From IMG/VR virus record IMGVR_UViG_3300042938_000109, positions 1-23,023 of that record: a stretch of DNA of 23,023 nt, one strand, 5' to 3'. Source of the stretch: a virus. The notes beneath the pieces are model-generated. The model was given only the letters and a program-made list of their open reading frames with translations, had not been told where the DNA came from and made no database searches. Position 1 is the stretch's first letter. Every line of letters starts with the position of its first letter. Made by a program: the position numbers and the translations under genes. This document shows positions 6,785 through 13,413 of the stretch, piece by piece.

Positions 6785-8668
6785 ATGGCTTTAGTACTAA
6801 AAGACAGGGTTAAAGAAACCACCACAACCACGGGTACCGGCACTATCACGCTTGCTGGCGCAGCCACGGGGTTCCAGTCTTTCTCGGTTATTGGTAACGC
6901 AAACACCACCTACTACACGATTGCAGGTCAAAGCGGTTCTGAGTGGGAAGTTGGGATTGGCACATACACTGCTGCTGGTACTTTGCTCTCAAGGGACACA
7001 ATTTTAGAGTCAAGTAATGGGGGCACGGCTGTCAATTTCAGTGCGGGCACCAAAGATGTGTTTGTTACGTACCCGGCTGAAAGGGCGGTTTATGCCGACG
7101 GAACCACGTTAACGGCTACCAACAGTGCAGTGTTACCAATTGCTTCTGGCGGCACAAACTCTACAGCTACTGCCACCAACGGTGGTATTGGGTACGGTAC
7201 GGGTACGGCCCATGCGTATTCTTTAGCAGGCACTTCCGGGCAGGTTTTGCAAAGCAATGGCGCAGCAGCCCCCACTTGGTTGGCTCAGTCCAGCATTGCA
7301 GCAGGTTCAGCTACCAATGCAACCTTGGCCACTACGGCGACTCTTGCCACACTGGCGACCCTTGCTACTACAGCCACATTAGCCACAACTGCAACAACAG
7401 CAAACGCCACAGCAGCAGCCCTAACGGGTGGGACGTATATTACAAGTGGTGGCACCTTTAATGGGTCAACTGCTCGCACGTTTGCAGTAGATGCAACTAA
7501 CCTAAACACTGCCAGCAAGGTTGTAGCGCGGGATGCCTCAGGCAATTTCAGCGCGGGGACAATCACCGCAACCTTAAGCGGCGCGGCGTCTTCGGCAACC
7601 AACGCCACACTGGCTACTACGGCTACGTTGGCTACTACGGCTACGCTTGCAACTTTGGCCACTACGGCTACGCTTGCAACTTTGGCTACAACTGCTACAA
7701 CGGCCAATGCGCTTAACACAGCCAACAATTATCAAGTCAACTCGCTGGGGGTTGGCACATCCTCAACAACTGCGGGGCAAATTAAAGCCACAACCGCGAT
7801 CATTACGCCCAACACCGCCGGTGTAAGCACGGGTTTAACAGTTGTAAACGGTGACGTTACAGCGTATCGCAGTGGCGGCACTACCGGGGTTATATATTTA
7901 TCAAGTTCCGGGGCCAACTACGTTTATTTTGACGGGGCAAACTATTATTTTGGCCCCAACATTGCCATTTCCGCAGGTAATATTGGCAGCTATACCGCAG
8001 GCGCAGCCACCAACGCAACTCTGGCTACCCTAGCGACTTTGGCAACCCTGGCTACTTTGGCTACTACGGCGACCACAGCAAACGCTACAGCAGCGGCTCT
8101 GACGGCGGGGACATACCTTACAAGCGGCGGTACTTTTAATGGCTCAACCGCCCGTACCTTTGCAGTGGATGCAACTACCACCAACACTGCCAGCAAAGTT
8201 GTTGCACGGGATGCCTCGGGTAACTTCAGCGCAGGCACGATCACTGCTACTTTGAGTGGCGCGGCGTCTTCTGCTACCAATGCCACTTTGGCTACCCTAG
8301 CGACCTTGGCAACCCTTGCAACTTTGGCCACCTTGGCCACCTTGGCCACCACGGCTACAAACGCTTCAAAAGCTTGGGTAAACTTTAACGGTAACACTGG
8401 TACTAGGCGGGGCAGTTTTAATGTCACTAGCGTTACACGTAACAGCGCGGGGAACTACACACTAAACTTTACGAACGCTTTGGGCAGCGCAAATTTTTGT
8501 GCCGTTACAGGAGGGTGTTATACATTAAACTCTACCAACGAACGTAATTTTGGAGTAACTACTGAAAACTACAGTGCTACGGGCGCTACATTGCTTATTA
8601 TTACTTCCGACATGACCACTGGTTCTCCATTAGATATGGAAGTTGTTAATGTGTCGTGTTTTATATAA
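6785..8668 (+). CDS. Tail fibre protein 1
   Basis: This 627-residue protein has the layout of a trimeric tail fibre. Residues 1 to about 110 are an N-terminal domain with KDRVKETTTTTGTGT, FSVIGNANTTYYTI and EVGIGTYTAAGTLLSRDT, a pattern I recognise from many phage tail proteins. A TSGQVLQSNGAAAPTW segment follows. The shaft has four Ala-Thr-Leu/Thr arrays (179-205, 274-306, 411-431, 500-523) and two near-identical 68-residue blocks (206-273 and 432-499). The C-terminal head (about 526-627, AWVNFNGNTGTRRGSFNVTS onwards) resembles receptor-binding tips of other environmental phage fibres and contains several Cys. The ribosome site is TAAGGA made by the previous stop. It probably contacts the host surface. 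Confidence 0.85.
   Translation: MALVLKDRVKETTTTTGTGTITLAGAATGFQSFSVIGNANTTYYTIAGQSGSEWEVGIGTYTAAGTLLSRDTILESSNGGTAVNFSAGTKDVFVTYPAERAVYADGTTLTATNSAVLPIASGGTNSTATATNGGIGYGTGTAHAYSLAGTSGQVLQSNGAAAPTWLAQSSIAAGSATNATLATTATLATLATLATTATLATTATTANATAAALTGGTYITSGGTFNGSTARTFAVDATNLNTASKVVARDASGNFSAGTITATLSGAASSATNATLATTATLATTATLATLATTATLATLATTATTANALNTANNYQVNSLGVGTSSTTAGQIKATTAIITPNTAGVSTGLTVVNGDVTAYRSGGTTGVIYLSSSGANYVYFDGANYYFGPNIAISAGNIGSYTAGAATNATLATLATLATLATLATTATTANATAAALTAGTYLTSGGTFNGSTARTFAVDATTTNTASKVVARDASGNFSAGTITATLSGAASSATNATLATLATLATLATLATLATLATTATNASKAWVNFNGNTGTRRGSFNVTSVTRNSAGNYTLNFTNALGSANFCAVTGGCYTLNSTNERNFGVTTENYSATGATLLIITSDMTTGSPLDMEVVNVSCFI
7319..7399 (+). repeat. Ala-Thr-Leu/Thr tripeptide array 1 (9 units)
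   Basis: Nine consecutive 9-bp units encode Ala-Thr-Leu or Ala-Thr-Thr in fibre 1. Codons vary freely at third positions, so the pattern is held at the protein level. Confidence 0.92.
7400..7603 (+). repeat. 204-bp fibre block, copy 1
   Basis: Encodes 68 residues (fibre 1 residues 206-273, includes GGTFNGSTARTFAVDAT and ASKVVARDASGNFSAG). A copy of exactly the same length lies at 8078-8281. The two proteins are nearly identical, while the DNA differs at many synonymous sites. Confidence 0.92.
7604..7702 (+). repeat. Ala-Thr-Leu/Thr tripeptide array 2 (11 units)
   Basis: Eleven 9-bp units in fibre 1. Within it a 26-bp stretch is duplicated exactly (7634-7659 and 7661-7686), showing recent in-frame expansion. 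Confidence 0.92.
8015..8077 (+). repeat. Ala-Thr-Leu/Thr tripeptide array 3 (7 units)
   Basis: Seven 9-bp units in fibre 1, five Ala-Thr-Leu and then two Ala-Thr-Thr, immediately before the second copy of the 204-bp block. Confidence 0.9.
8078..8281 (+). repeat. 204-bp fibre block, copy 2
   Basis: Second copy of the block at 7400-7603, 678 bp downstream, fibre 1 residues 432-499. It is flanked on both sides by Ala-Thr-Leu arrays, as copy 1 is. Confidence 0.92.
8282..8353 (+). repeat. Ala-Thr-Leu/Thr tripeptide array 4 (8 units)
   Basis: Eight 9-bp units, ending in Ala-Thr-Thr, directly before the C-terminal head of fibre 1. Units near 8327-8350 are almost identical at DNA level. Confidence 0.9.
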
Positions 8669-8687
8669 CCCCAAATAAGGAAATTAA

Positions 8688-10784
8688 ATGAGCACTTATT
8701 CATCAAATCTACGGATTGAACTCATCACCAACGGCACCCAGGCGGGTACGTGGGGGGACACAACCAACAACAATTTGGCCTATGTGCTGGACTCGTCGAT
8801 CGCCGGGTATCAGACGGTTAGCGTAACTGCGGCCAGCCAAGCTTTGACATACACCAGCGGGCCTACATCTACGGCCTCTGCAAACCAAGCTGTGTACGCC
8901 ATGCTGCGGTTCACCACCACAACTGGCGCGGCTTTTGCGGTCTACGCACCCCCCGTCTCCAAAGCGTATATTGTTTGGAACGACAGCGGCCAGTCAATGA
9001 CCATCTACAACTCGACTGTGATTGGCAACACCACGGCAGCGGGTACGGGCACTAGCATTATCAGCGGGGTTGCTTACACGGTTGCAACTCTAAGCAGCAC
9101 AACTCTGGGGCAATGGCAGGCGTTTTTTAGTAGCTTGTCTGCAATACCGACTGTGGGGCAAACCATTACTGCAACTGCTACGGGCACGCTTGCTGGTGGT
9201 GCGACAGTAACGGCTACTGTTCTAATTGCCAATGGCTCCAAGGTCATGGTCTGGTCAGATGGGACAAGCTTCTATGAAATACAAGCATCAAACTTGACAG
9301 GCACACTGCCCATCGCCAACGGCGGCACTGGGCAGACTACGGCTAACGCGGCACTCAATGCGCTGCTTCCCGTCCAAACAAGCAACGCCAATAAATACCT
9401 TCAGACCGACGGCACAAACTCAAGTTGGGATGCGATTAACCTTAGTACATCCGACATTACGGGTACTCTTGCCGCTACCAACGGGGGCACGGGGCAAAGC
9501 ACGTACACAACCGGGGACACTCTGTATTCGTCCGCCGCCAACACACTAGCCAAACTGGCAGGCAACACCACAGCCACTCGAAAGTACTTGGTATCGGTGG
9601 GTACCGGCACAGTCGCAACTGCGCCAACCTGGGATGACATTGACATCAGTACCGGCGACATTACTGGTACTTTGGCTGTAGCCAATGGCGGCACGGGACA
9701 AACAGCCGTTCTAACCCAATACGGTATTTTGTACGGCTCAACCACCACGGCTATGGCCACCACGTTGGCTGGCACTTCTACCCAAGTGCTGCATGGCAAC
9801 GCTTCTGGTGCTCCTACATGGGGGTCCGTGGCTTTGTCAGCAGATGTGTCAGGAACTCTGCCTATTGCCAACGGTGGTACTGGACAAACCACGGCAAACG
9901 CAGCCCTCAACGCATTGTTACCCGCCCAAACAAACAGTCGAGTGCTCCGCTCAAATGGCACAGACACTTCATTTGCTCAAGTGGCTTTAACTACGGACAT
10001 ATCGGGAACTTTGCCTATTGCCAATGGCGGAACAAACTCTACAGCAACGCCAACAAATGGCGGGATTACTTACGGCACGGGCACTGCACAGGCGTATTCT
10101 CTTGTCGGGACTTCTGGACAAATTCTATCTTCCAATGCCGCCGCCGCTCCAACATGGGTGGCGCAATCTAGTATTGCTGCGGGTTCGGCCACAAATGCAA
10201 CATTAGCAACAACTGCTACTTTGGCAACACTTGCAACCACGGCTACCTTGGCAACGCTTGCCACCACGGCCACCCTTGCCACCCTTGCCACCCTTGCCAC
10301 TCAGGCAAGTTCAGCTTTAATCAGGTCAGCAACGGTGCAAGCATCTACCAGCGGCACAAGTATTAACTTTACAGGCATACCATCAGGTGTAGAACGTATA
10401 ACTGTGCAATTTCGAGGGGTAAGTTTAAATTCAAGTGCAAATTTTTTGATTCAACTTGGGACGGGTAGCACTACTTATACAACAAGTGGGTATGTATCAA
10501 CCGCTTTGGCGGCTGTAAGCGGAGGCAACACTATTCTTTCAGACACTACTGGGTTTTTAGCCTATATTTCAAGTACCGCAGGTGTTTGGTCAGGACATAT
10601 GGTTATTACAAACATTAGTGGTAACGACTGGGTATCAAGTCATAATGGGAAATATAACACTGGAACCGTTTGTTCTGGTGCTGGCGATGTTTCATTAAGT
10701 GCAGTACTGACTGCTGTTCGCATCACAACAACCACTGGCACAGACACTTTTGACGCTGGCTCAATTAACATTCTTTACGAATAA
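8688..10784 (+). CDS. Tail fibre protein 2
   Basis: This 698-residue protein has a different N-terminal domain from fibre 1: MSTYSSNLRIELITNGTQ, AGTWGDTTNNNL and AYIVWNDSGQSMTIYN, a pattern widespread in phage fibre proteins. After a KVMVWSDGTSFYEIQASNL segment come five repeats with core GTLPIANGGTGQ (near 9299, 9464, 9665, 9851 and 10007). Then comes a segment shared with fibre 1, TSGQILSSNAAAAPTW, and an 11-unit Ala-Thr-Leu/Thr array (504-536). The C-terminal domain (about 545-698, FTGIPSGVERITVQFRGVSL onwards) looks like a known type of fibre tip with a beta-sandwich pattern. The ribosome site is TAAGGA at 8676. With fibre 1 and the following assembly-like gene it forms the host-recognition cluster. 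Confidence 0.86.
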   Translation: MSTYSSNLRIELITNGTQAGTWGDTTNNNLAYVLDSSIAGYQTVSVTAASQALTYTSGPTSTASANQAVYAMLRFTTTTGAAFAVYAPPVSKAYIVWNDSGQSMTIYNSTVIGNTTAAGTGTSIISGVAYTVATLSSTTLGQWQAFFSSLSAIPTVGQTITATATGTLAGGATVTATVLIANGSKVMVWSDGTSFYEIQASNLTGTLPIANGGTGQTTANAALNALLPVQTSNANKYLQTDGTNSSWDAINLSTSDITGTLAATNGGTGQSTYTTGDTLYSSAANTLAKLAGNTTATRKYLVSVGTGTVATAPTWDDIDISTGDITGTLAVANGGTGQTAVLTQYGILYGSTTTAMATTLAGTSTQVLHGNASGAPTWGSVALSADVSGTLPIANGGTGQTTANAALNALLPAQTNSRVLRSNGTDTSFAQVALTTDISGTLPIANGGTNSTATPTNGGITYGTGTAQAYSLVGTSGQILSSNAAAAPTWVAQSSIAAGSATNATLATTATLATLATTATLATLATTATLATLATLATQASSALIRSATVQASTSGTSINFTGIPSGVERITVQFRGVSLNSSANFLIQLGTGSTTYTTSGYVSTALAAVSGGNTILSDTTGFLAYISSTAGVWSGHMVITNISGNDWVSSHNGKYNTGTVCSGAGDVSLSAVLTAVRITTTTGTDTFDAGSINILYE
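10197..10295 (+). repeat. Ala-Thr-Leu/Thr tripeptide array in fibre 2 (11 units)
   Basis: Eleven 9-bp units followed by Ala-Thr-Gln. It links the shared SGQILSSN segment to the C-terminal tip of fibre 2, the same relative place that such arrays have in fibre 1. Confidence 0.9.
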
Positions 10785-10810
10785 ATATGATTTCCTTTAA
10801 CACTCAACAA

Positions 10811-10827
10811 ATAAGGAGTCCAAGATG
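10811..10827 (+). promoter_or_regulatory. Ribosome site ATAAGGAGTCCAAGATG
   Basis: Same 17-nt site as at 2514-2530 with one mismatch. Here the TAA is not the stop of the previous gene, which ends 27 nt earlier, so the sequence is kept although the coupling role is absent. Confidence 0.78.
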
Positions 10828-11235
10828 TCTGATGTAATTATTTACACCAATGATCTTGGCGGCGTGTCCGTCTGCGTCCCTACGGGGGAATTGCCAATTG
10901 AACAAGTGCAGGCCAAAGATATACCCACTGGTGTTTCAAGTTTTATTGTTGCTCAATCAACGCTTCCTTATGACAATAATGATTTTTTTGACGCATGGGA
11001 ACAAGTTGATGGCGCAGTGACAATTAACTTCACTAAAGCCCAAGCGCTTACAAAAACCCGTTTGCGTTCCGAACGTGCCCCTTTGTTGACAGCGCAGGAT
11101 GTAGCCTTCCAGCGTGCGTTGGAAGCTGGCAGTGACACTACTGCAATCGTGGCGGAAAAACAGCGCCTGCGTGATCTACCCACTTTGACTGACGCCTGCA
11201 CAACGCTTGCTCAACTGCGGGCATTGCACCCTTAA
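10825..11235 (+). CDS. Tail fibre assembly-like protein
   Basis: This 136-residue protein starts with a beta-rich part, MSDVIIYTNDLGGVSVCVPTG, then LPIEQVQAKDIPTG, and ends with a helical KAQALTKTRLRSERAPLL, AFQRALEAG and IVAEKQRLRDL section. This two-part architecture, with the KAQ/LRSERAPLL helix and the AEKQRLRD helix, is typical of small proteins that follow tail fibre genes and are annotated as tail fibre assembly or chaperone proteins. Its ribosome site AAGGAG sits in a 17-nt stretch almost identical to that of the gene at 2528. Its location directly after the two fibres supports a role in folding or attaching them, but the exact partner is inferred. Confidence 0.72.
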   Translation: MSDVIIYTNDLGGVSVCVPTGELPIEQVQAKDIPTGVSSFIVAQSTLPYDNNDFFDAWEQVDGAVTINFTKAQALTKTRLRSERAPLLTAQDVAFQRALEAGSDTTAIVAEKQRLRDLPTLTDACTTLAQLRALHP

Positions 11236-11245
11236 GGGGTAAAAA

Positions 11246-11815
11246 ATTGATCCAATCACGGCATTCGCTCTCTGCAAAGGTGCCTATGAAGGCATAAAGG
11301 GGTGCGTTGCCGTCTACCAAGACCTGAAGAAAACAGGCAATGATCTGTCCAAGATCACCACGGAAGTGGGCGGCGCACTGTCAAAGTTCTTCAAGGGGCA
11401 CGCCGAGCTCGAGGCCAGCCACGAGAAAGCGGAAGTTCAACGGGAAGACAATCAGAAAAAGGGGATCAAAGACGACCTTGCCACACAAGCCATAGACAAT
11501 GTAATGTATCTGCGGCAGACCAAGCAGTTTTACGCTGACTTAGAGAAAATGGTGCGCTGGGAGATGGGAATGCCTGATATGTGGCGTGACATCGTAGAAG
11601 AGTATCAGCGGCTCTTGGATCAAAAGTCAGAGCAGGCGGCTCGTGAACTGCACGAAAAGCGGGTGAAAGCATGGCGGCGACAAAGGTTAAAAAATCAGAT
11701 TCTGGACAGGGTGCTGGAGACGGTAGCGGTGGTTTTCGTAGTCGCTTACTTGATAGGCCTAATGTGGATAATCAGTCTCAATCATCAGGGTCGTTTGGAT
11801 ACCTTCTGGTCTTAG
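11246..11815 (+). CDS. C-terminally membrane-anchored phage protein, apparent ATT start
   Basis: The 189-residue reading begins at ATT (11246) and gives (M)DPITAFALCKGAYEGIKG, an opening I recognise from a family of podovirus and cyanophage proteins that start M(I)DPI(T/S)A. An in-frame TAA at 11240-11242 rules out any start further upstream, and the nearest in-frame ATG/GTG/TTG is GTG at 11366, which would cut away 40 family-like residues. AAGGGG at 11234-11239 lies 6 nt before the ATT. The body is charged and helical (residues 45-150). One membrane segment (about 158-177, VAVVFVVAYLIGLMWII) is near the C-terminus. It opens the lysis cassette and overlaps the next gene by 145 nt. It may help lysis or virion-membrane contact; function unproven. 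Confidence 0.7.
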   Translation: MDPITAFALCKGAYEGIKGCVAVYQDLKKTGNDLSKITTEVGGALSKFFKGHAELEASHEKAEVQREDNQKKGIKDDLATQAIDNVMYLRQTKQFYADLEKMVRWEMGMPDMWRDIVEEYQRLLDQKSEQAARELHEKRVKAWRRQRLKNQILDRVLETVAVVFVVAYLIGLMWIISLNHQGRLDTFWS

Positions 11816-11970
11816 TCCTGTTTGCACTGGTCTTTGTGTTGGTGCTTCCCCTTGTCGGGATGATGTATGTGGACACGATGGTGGTAAGGCGAGAGGCCAA
11901 GGCCCAAATGGAAAAAACCGAGAAACTGCGAAAGCAGATTGAAGAAGCTCAAAAGAAGGAAGAAAAATGA
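11671..11970 (+). CDS. Small single-pass membrane protein, overlapping upstream gene
   Basis: This 99-residue protein has a Ser/Gly-rich, basic N-terminus (1-43), a strong membrane segment (44-67, YLLVLVLFALVFVLVLPLVG) and a charged heptad-like tail (72-99, rich in Glu/Lys). The first 145 nt lie inside the preceding gene in another frame. Its stop overlaps the next ATG (ATGA), which supports it being a real gene. An in-frame GTG at 11764 would shorten the overlap to 52 nt and give 68 residues while keeping the membrane segment and tail. GGTGA before the ATG at 11671 is a modest ribosome site. It has no Cys, hence no lipobox. An inner-membrane spanin-like or holin-accessory role is possible; this is inference. 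Confidence 0.65.
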   Translation: MAATKVKKSDSGQGAGDGSGGFRSRLLDRPNVDNQSQSSGSFGYLLVLVLFALVFVLVLPLVGMMYVDTMVVRREAKAQMEKTEKLRKQIEEAQKKEEK

Positions 11971-12422
11971 TTGACCTCACCAAGGCCATTGGAGCAGTTG
12001 CCGCAAGCGTTGCCGCACTGGGTGGCAGTTACACGCTGGCCGACAAGTTTGGCTGGTTTGACCGCGCAATCATTGAGTGGTCGCCTGAGAACTTCAAGAT
12101 CGTGGCAGAGGCTGGACAGCCAATAAACGTAACTGTCGCACGGATTAAGAAGCGCGATGACTGCTCCGTTGAAAGTTTTACCCCAAGCATTCGTGATGCG
12201 GCGGGTATGGTGCATGAAGCAACCACCACAGCCAGCAGGTTCAGCGGCCCCGCAGGCCCAGAGATTGATACATTTACGTACCAGTTGACAATGGTTCAAA
12301 AAGAGAAGATTGCCAGCGGCAAGGCAACTTTGTTGGCAACAATCAAATACAAATGTCCAGAAGGGGAGCGCGTTGTGCAGTACCCCCGCCACCCCAATTT
12401 AAGTTTCGACCTGAAAGGCTAA
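11967..12422 (+). CDS. N-terminally anchored, probably periplasmic phage protein
   Basis: This 151-residue protein has a weak hydrophobic N-terminal segment (residues 5-24, AIGAVAASVAALGGSYTL), followed by a globular, beta-rich domain. It contains two Cys in DDCSVES and IKYKCPEG, which could form a disulphide outside the cytoplasm, plus YPRHPNLSF near the end. I recognise the pattern (LADKFGWFDR, EWSPENFKIV) from uncharacterised proteins in aquatic phages. It overlaps the upstream membrane protein by 4 nt (ATGA) and lies 3 nt before the holin. An envelope-directed role in lysis is plausible from position. No enzymatic motif is visible. Confidence 0.72.
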   Translation: MIDLTKAIGAVAASVAALGGSYTLADKFGWFDRAIIEWSPENFKIVAEAGQPINVTVARIKKRDDCSVESFTPSIRDAAGMVHEATTTASRFSGPAGPEIDTFTYQLTMVQKEKIASGKATLLATIKYKCPEGERVVQYPRHPNLSFDLKG

Positions 12423-12425
12423 AAA

Positions 12426-12932
12426 ATGCTAACCCTGTTCTCATCCCTCATCAGCTTCCTCATGGGCGGCTTGCCCAAAATCCTTGAATTCTTCCAAGAC
12501 CGGGCCGACAAGAAGCATGAGCTTGCCCTTGCGGCCATGCAGACCGAACGGGAACTAACCTTGAAGAAAGCTGGCCTGGAAGCGCAGGAACGGATTGAGC
12601 ATATCCAGACCGAGCAGATTCAGATCAACGCAGAGGTCACCAACGCCCAGACCGCAATGCAGGAGCGCCAAGCTTTGTATGCACACGATGTAGCACTGGG
12701 TCAAGGGGCCAGCACTTGGGTCATTAATATGAGAGCCGCCACCCGTAGCGTCATCACCTACGGCATGTTTGCCATGTTTATGTTTGTTGAGATTTTTGGC
12801 TTCTACTACGCATGGCACACCAACGTGGAATTTACCGTTGCGCTGGACAACCTGTGGGACGATGAAACCCAGATCATCTGGGCGTGTATTGTGTCGTTCT
12901 GGTTTGGCGGCCAAGCTTTTAAATCCAAATGA
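12426..12932 (+). CDS. Holin of the GTA 3TM type
   Basis: This 168-residue protein has an N-terminal hydrophobic helix (1-22), a long charged coiled coil (about 24-92), the segment NMRAATRSVITYG (101-113), and two C-terminal membrane helices (109-130 and 148-161) ending in SFWFGGQAFKSK. That order and the RAATR...ITYG and FWFGG motifs match the gene-transfer-agent release holin family (PF11351, GTA_holin_3TM), as I recognise it. Holins form the inner-membrane lesions that let endolysin reach the cell wall. The next gene, the lysozyme, overlaps it by 4 nt (ATGA), the usual holin-endolysin arrangement. AAAGG before the start is a fair ribosome site. Confidence 0.85.
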   Translation: MLTLFSSLISFLMGGLPKILEFFQDRADKKHELALAAMQTERELTLKKAGLEAQERIEHIQTEQIQINAEVTNAQTAMQERQALYAHDVALGQGASTWVINMRAATRSVITYGMFAMFMFVEIFGFYYAWHTNVEFTVALDNLWDDETQIIWACIVSFWFGGQAFKSK

Positions 12933-13405
12933 ATCTCAGCCCAGAGGCCATCAAGGTCATCTGCCACCATGAGGGCATTCGGTTTAAACCATACCGTTGC
13001 CCAGCCCTGCTTTGGACAATAGGAGTTGGACATGTACTTTACCCAGACCAAGCTAAGATACCAATGGATCAAAGAGGAGCTTACCCGCTTCGCCCAGAAG
13101 ATAGCCGGGTTTTTTCAAAGGACGAAGTAGATGGGATTCTCAGAAGCGATCTTGCAAGGTTTGAGCGTGGAGTGGCTCAGTTCTGCCCCGTTTCCCTTAC
13201 ACAAGGTATGTATGATAGCCTTGTTAGCTTTAGTTTCAATGTCGGTCTTGGAACACTCCAGCGTTCGACGCTTCGTCAAAAGCTGCTTCGGGGCGATAAA
13301 GCGGGTGCTGCGGAAGAACTCTTGAAGTATTGCATGGCTGGTGGGAAAATACTCAAAGGGCTGCAAAACCGTCGGATTGACGAACGCGCCATGTTCTTGT
13401 CATAG
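12929..13405 (+). CDS. Endolysin, GH24 (T4-type) lysozyme
   Basis: This 158-residue enzyme should cut the MurNAc-GlcNAc bonds of host peptidoglycan at the end of infection. The active site is Glu15 in HHEG, then Cys24, then Thr30 in LWTIGVGH. The spacing (E, 8 residues, C, 5 residues, T) is the known E-D/C-T triad of phage lysozymes, here in the Cys form. Further family features are SFSFNVGLGTLQRSTL (C-terminal lobe) and the GLQNRRIDERAMFL end. Length is normal for the family. There is no signal peptide or SAR-type N-terminal membrane helix, so release should depend on the upstream holin, with which it overlaps by 4 nt. Its TAG forms part of the next ribosome site (TAGGA). Confidence 0.93.
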   Translation: MNLSPEAIKVICHHEGIRFKPYRCPALLWTIGVGHVLYPDQAKIPMDQRGAYPLRPEDSRVFSKDEVDGILRSDLARFERGVAQFCPVSLTQGMYDSLVSFSFNVGLGTLQRSTLRQKLLRGDKAGAAEELLKYCMAGGKILKGLQNRRIDERAMFLS

Positions 13406-13413
13406 GAATCAAA

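Noticed and set aside
7285-7728. Antisense Val/Ala-rich frame that looks like a membrane protein
   Set aside because: It is the complement of the Ala-Thr-Leu arrays (GCN-ACN-TTG reads back as Ala/Val/Lys text), so the hydrophobicity is an artefact.
8354-8668. Diversity-generating retroelement target in the fibre 1 tip
   Set aside because: No template repeat and no reverse transcriptase gene are visible in the window, and the tip is not unusually rich in AAC/AAT codons.
10787-10837. ATG-started 16-codon frame after fibre 2
   Set aside because: It runs into the next gene out of frame and has no ribosome site; it does not fit a coupling pattern.
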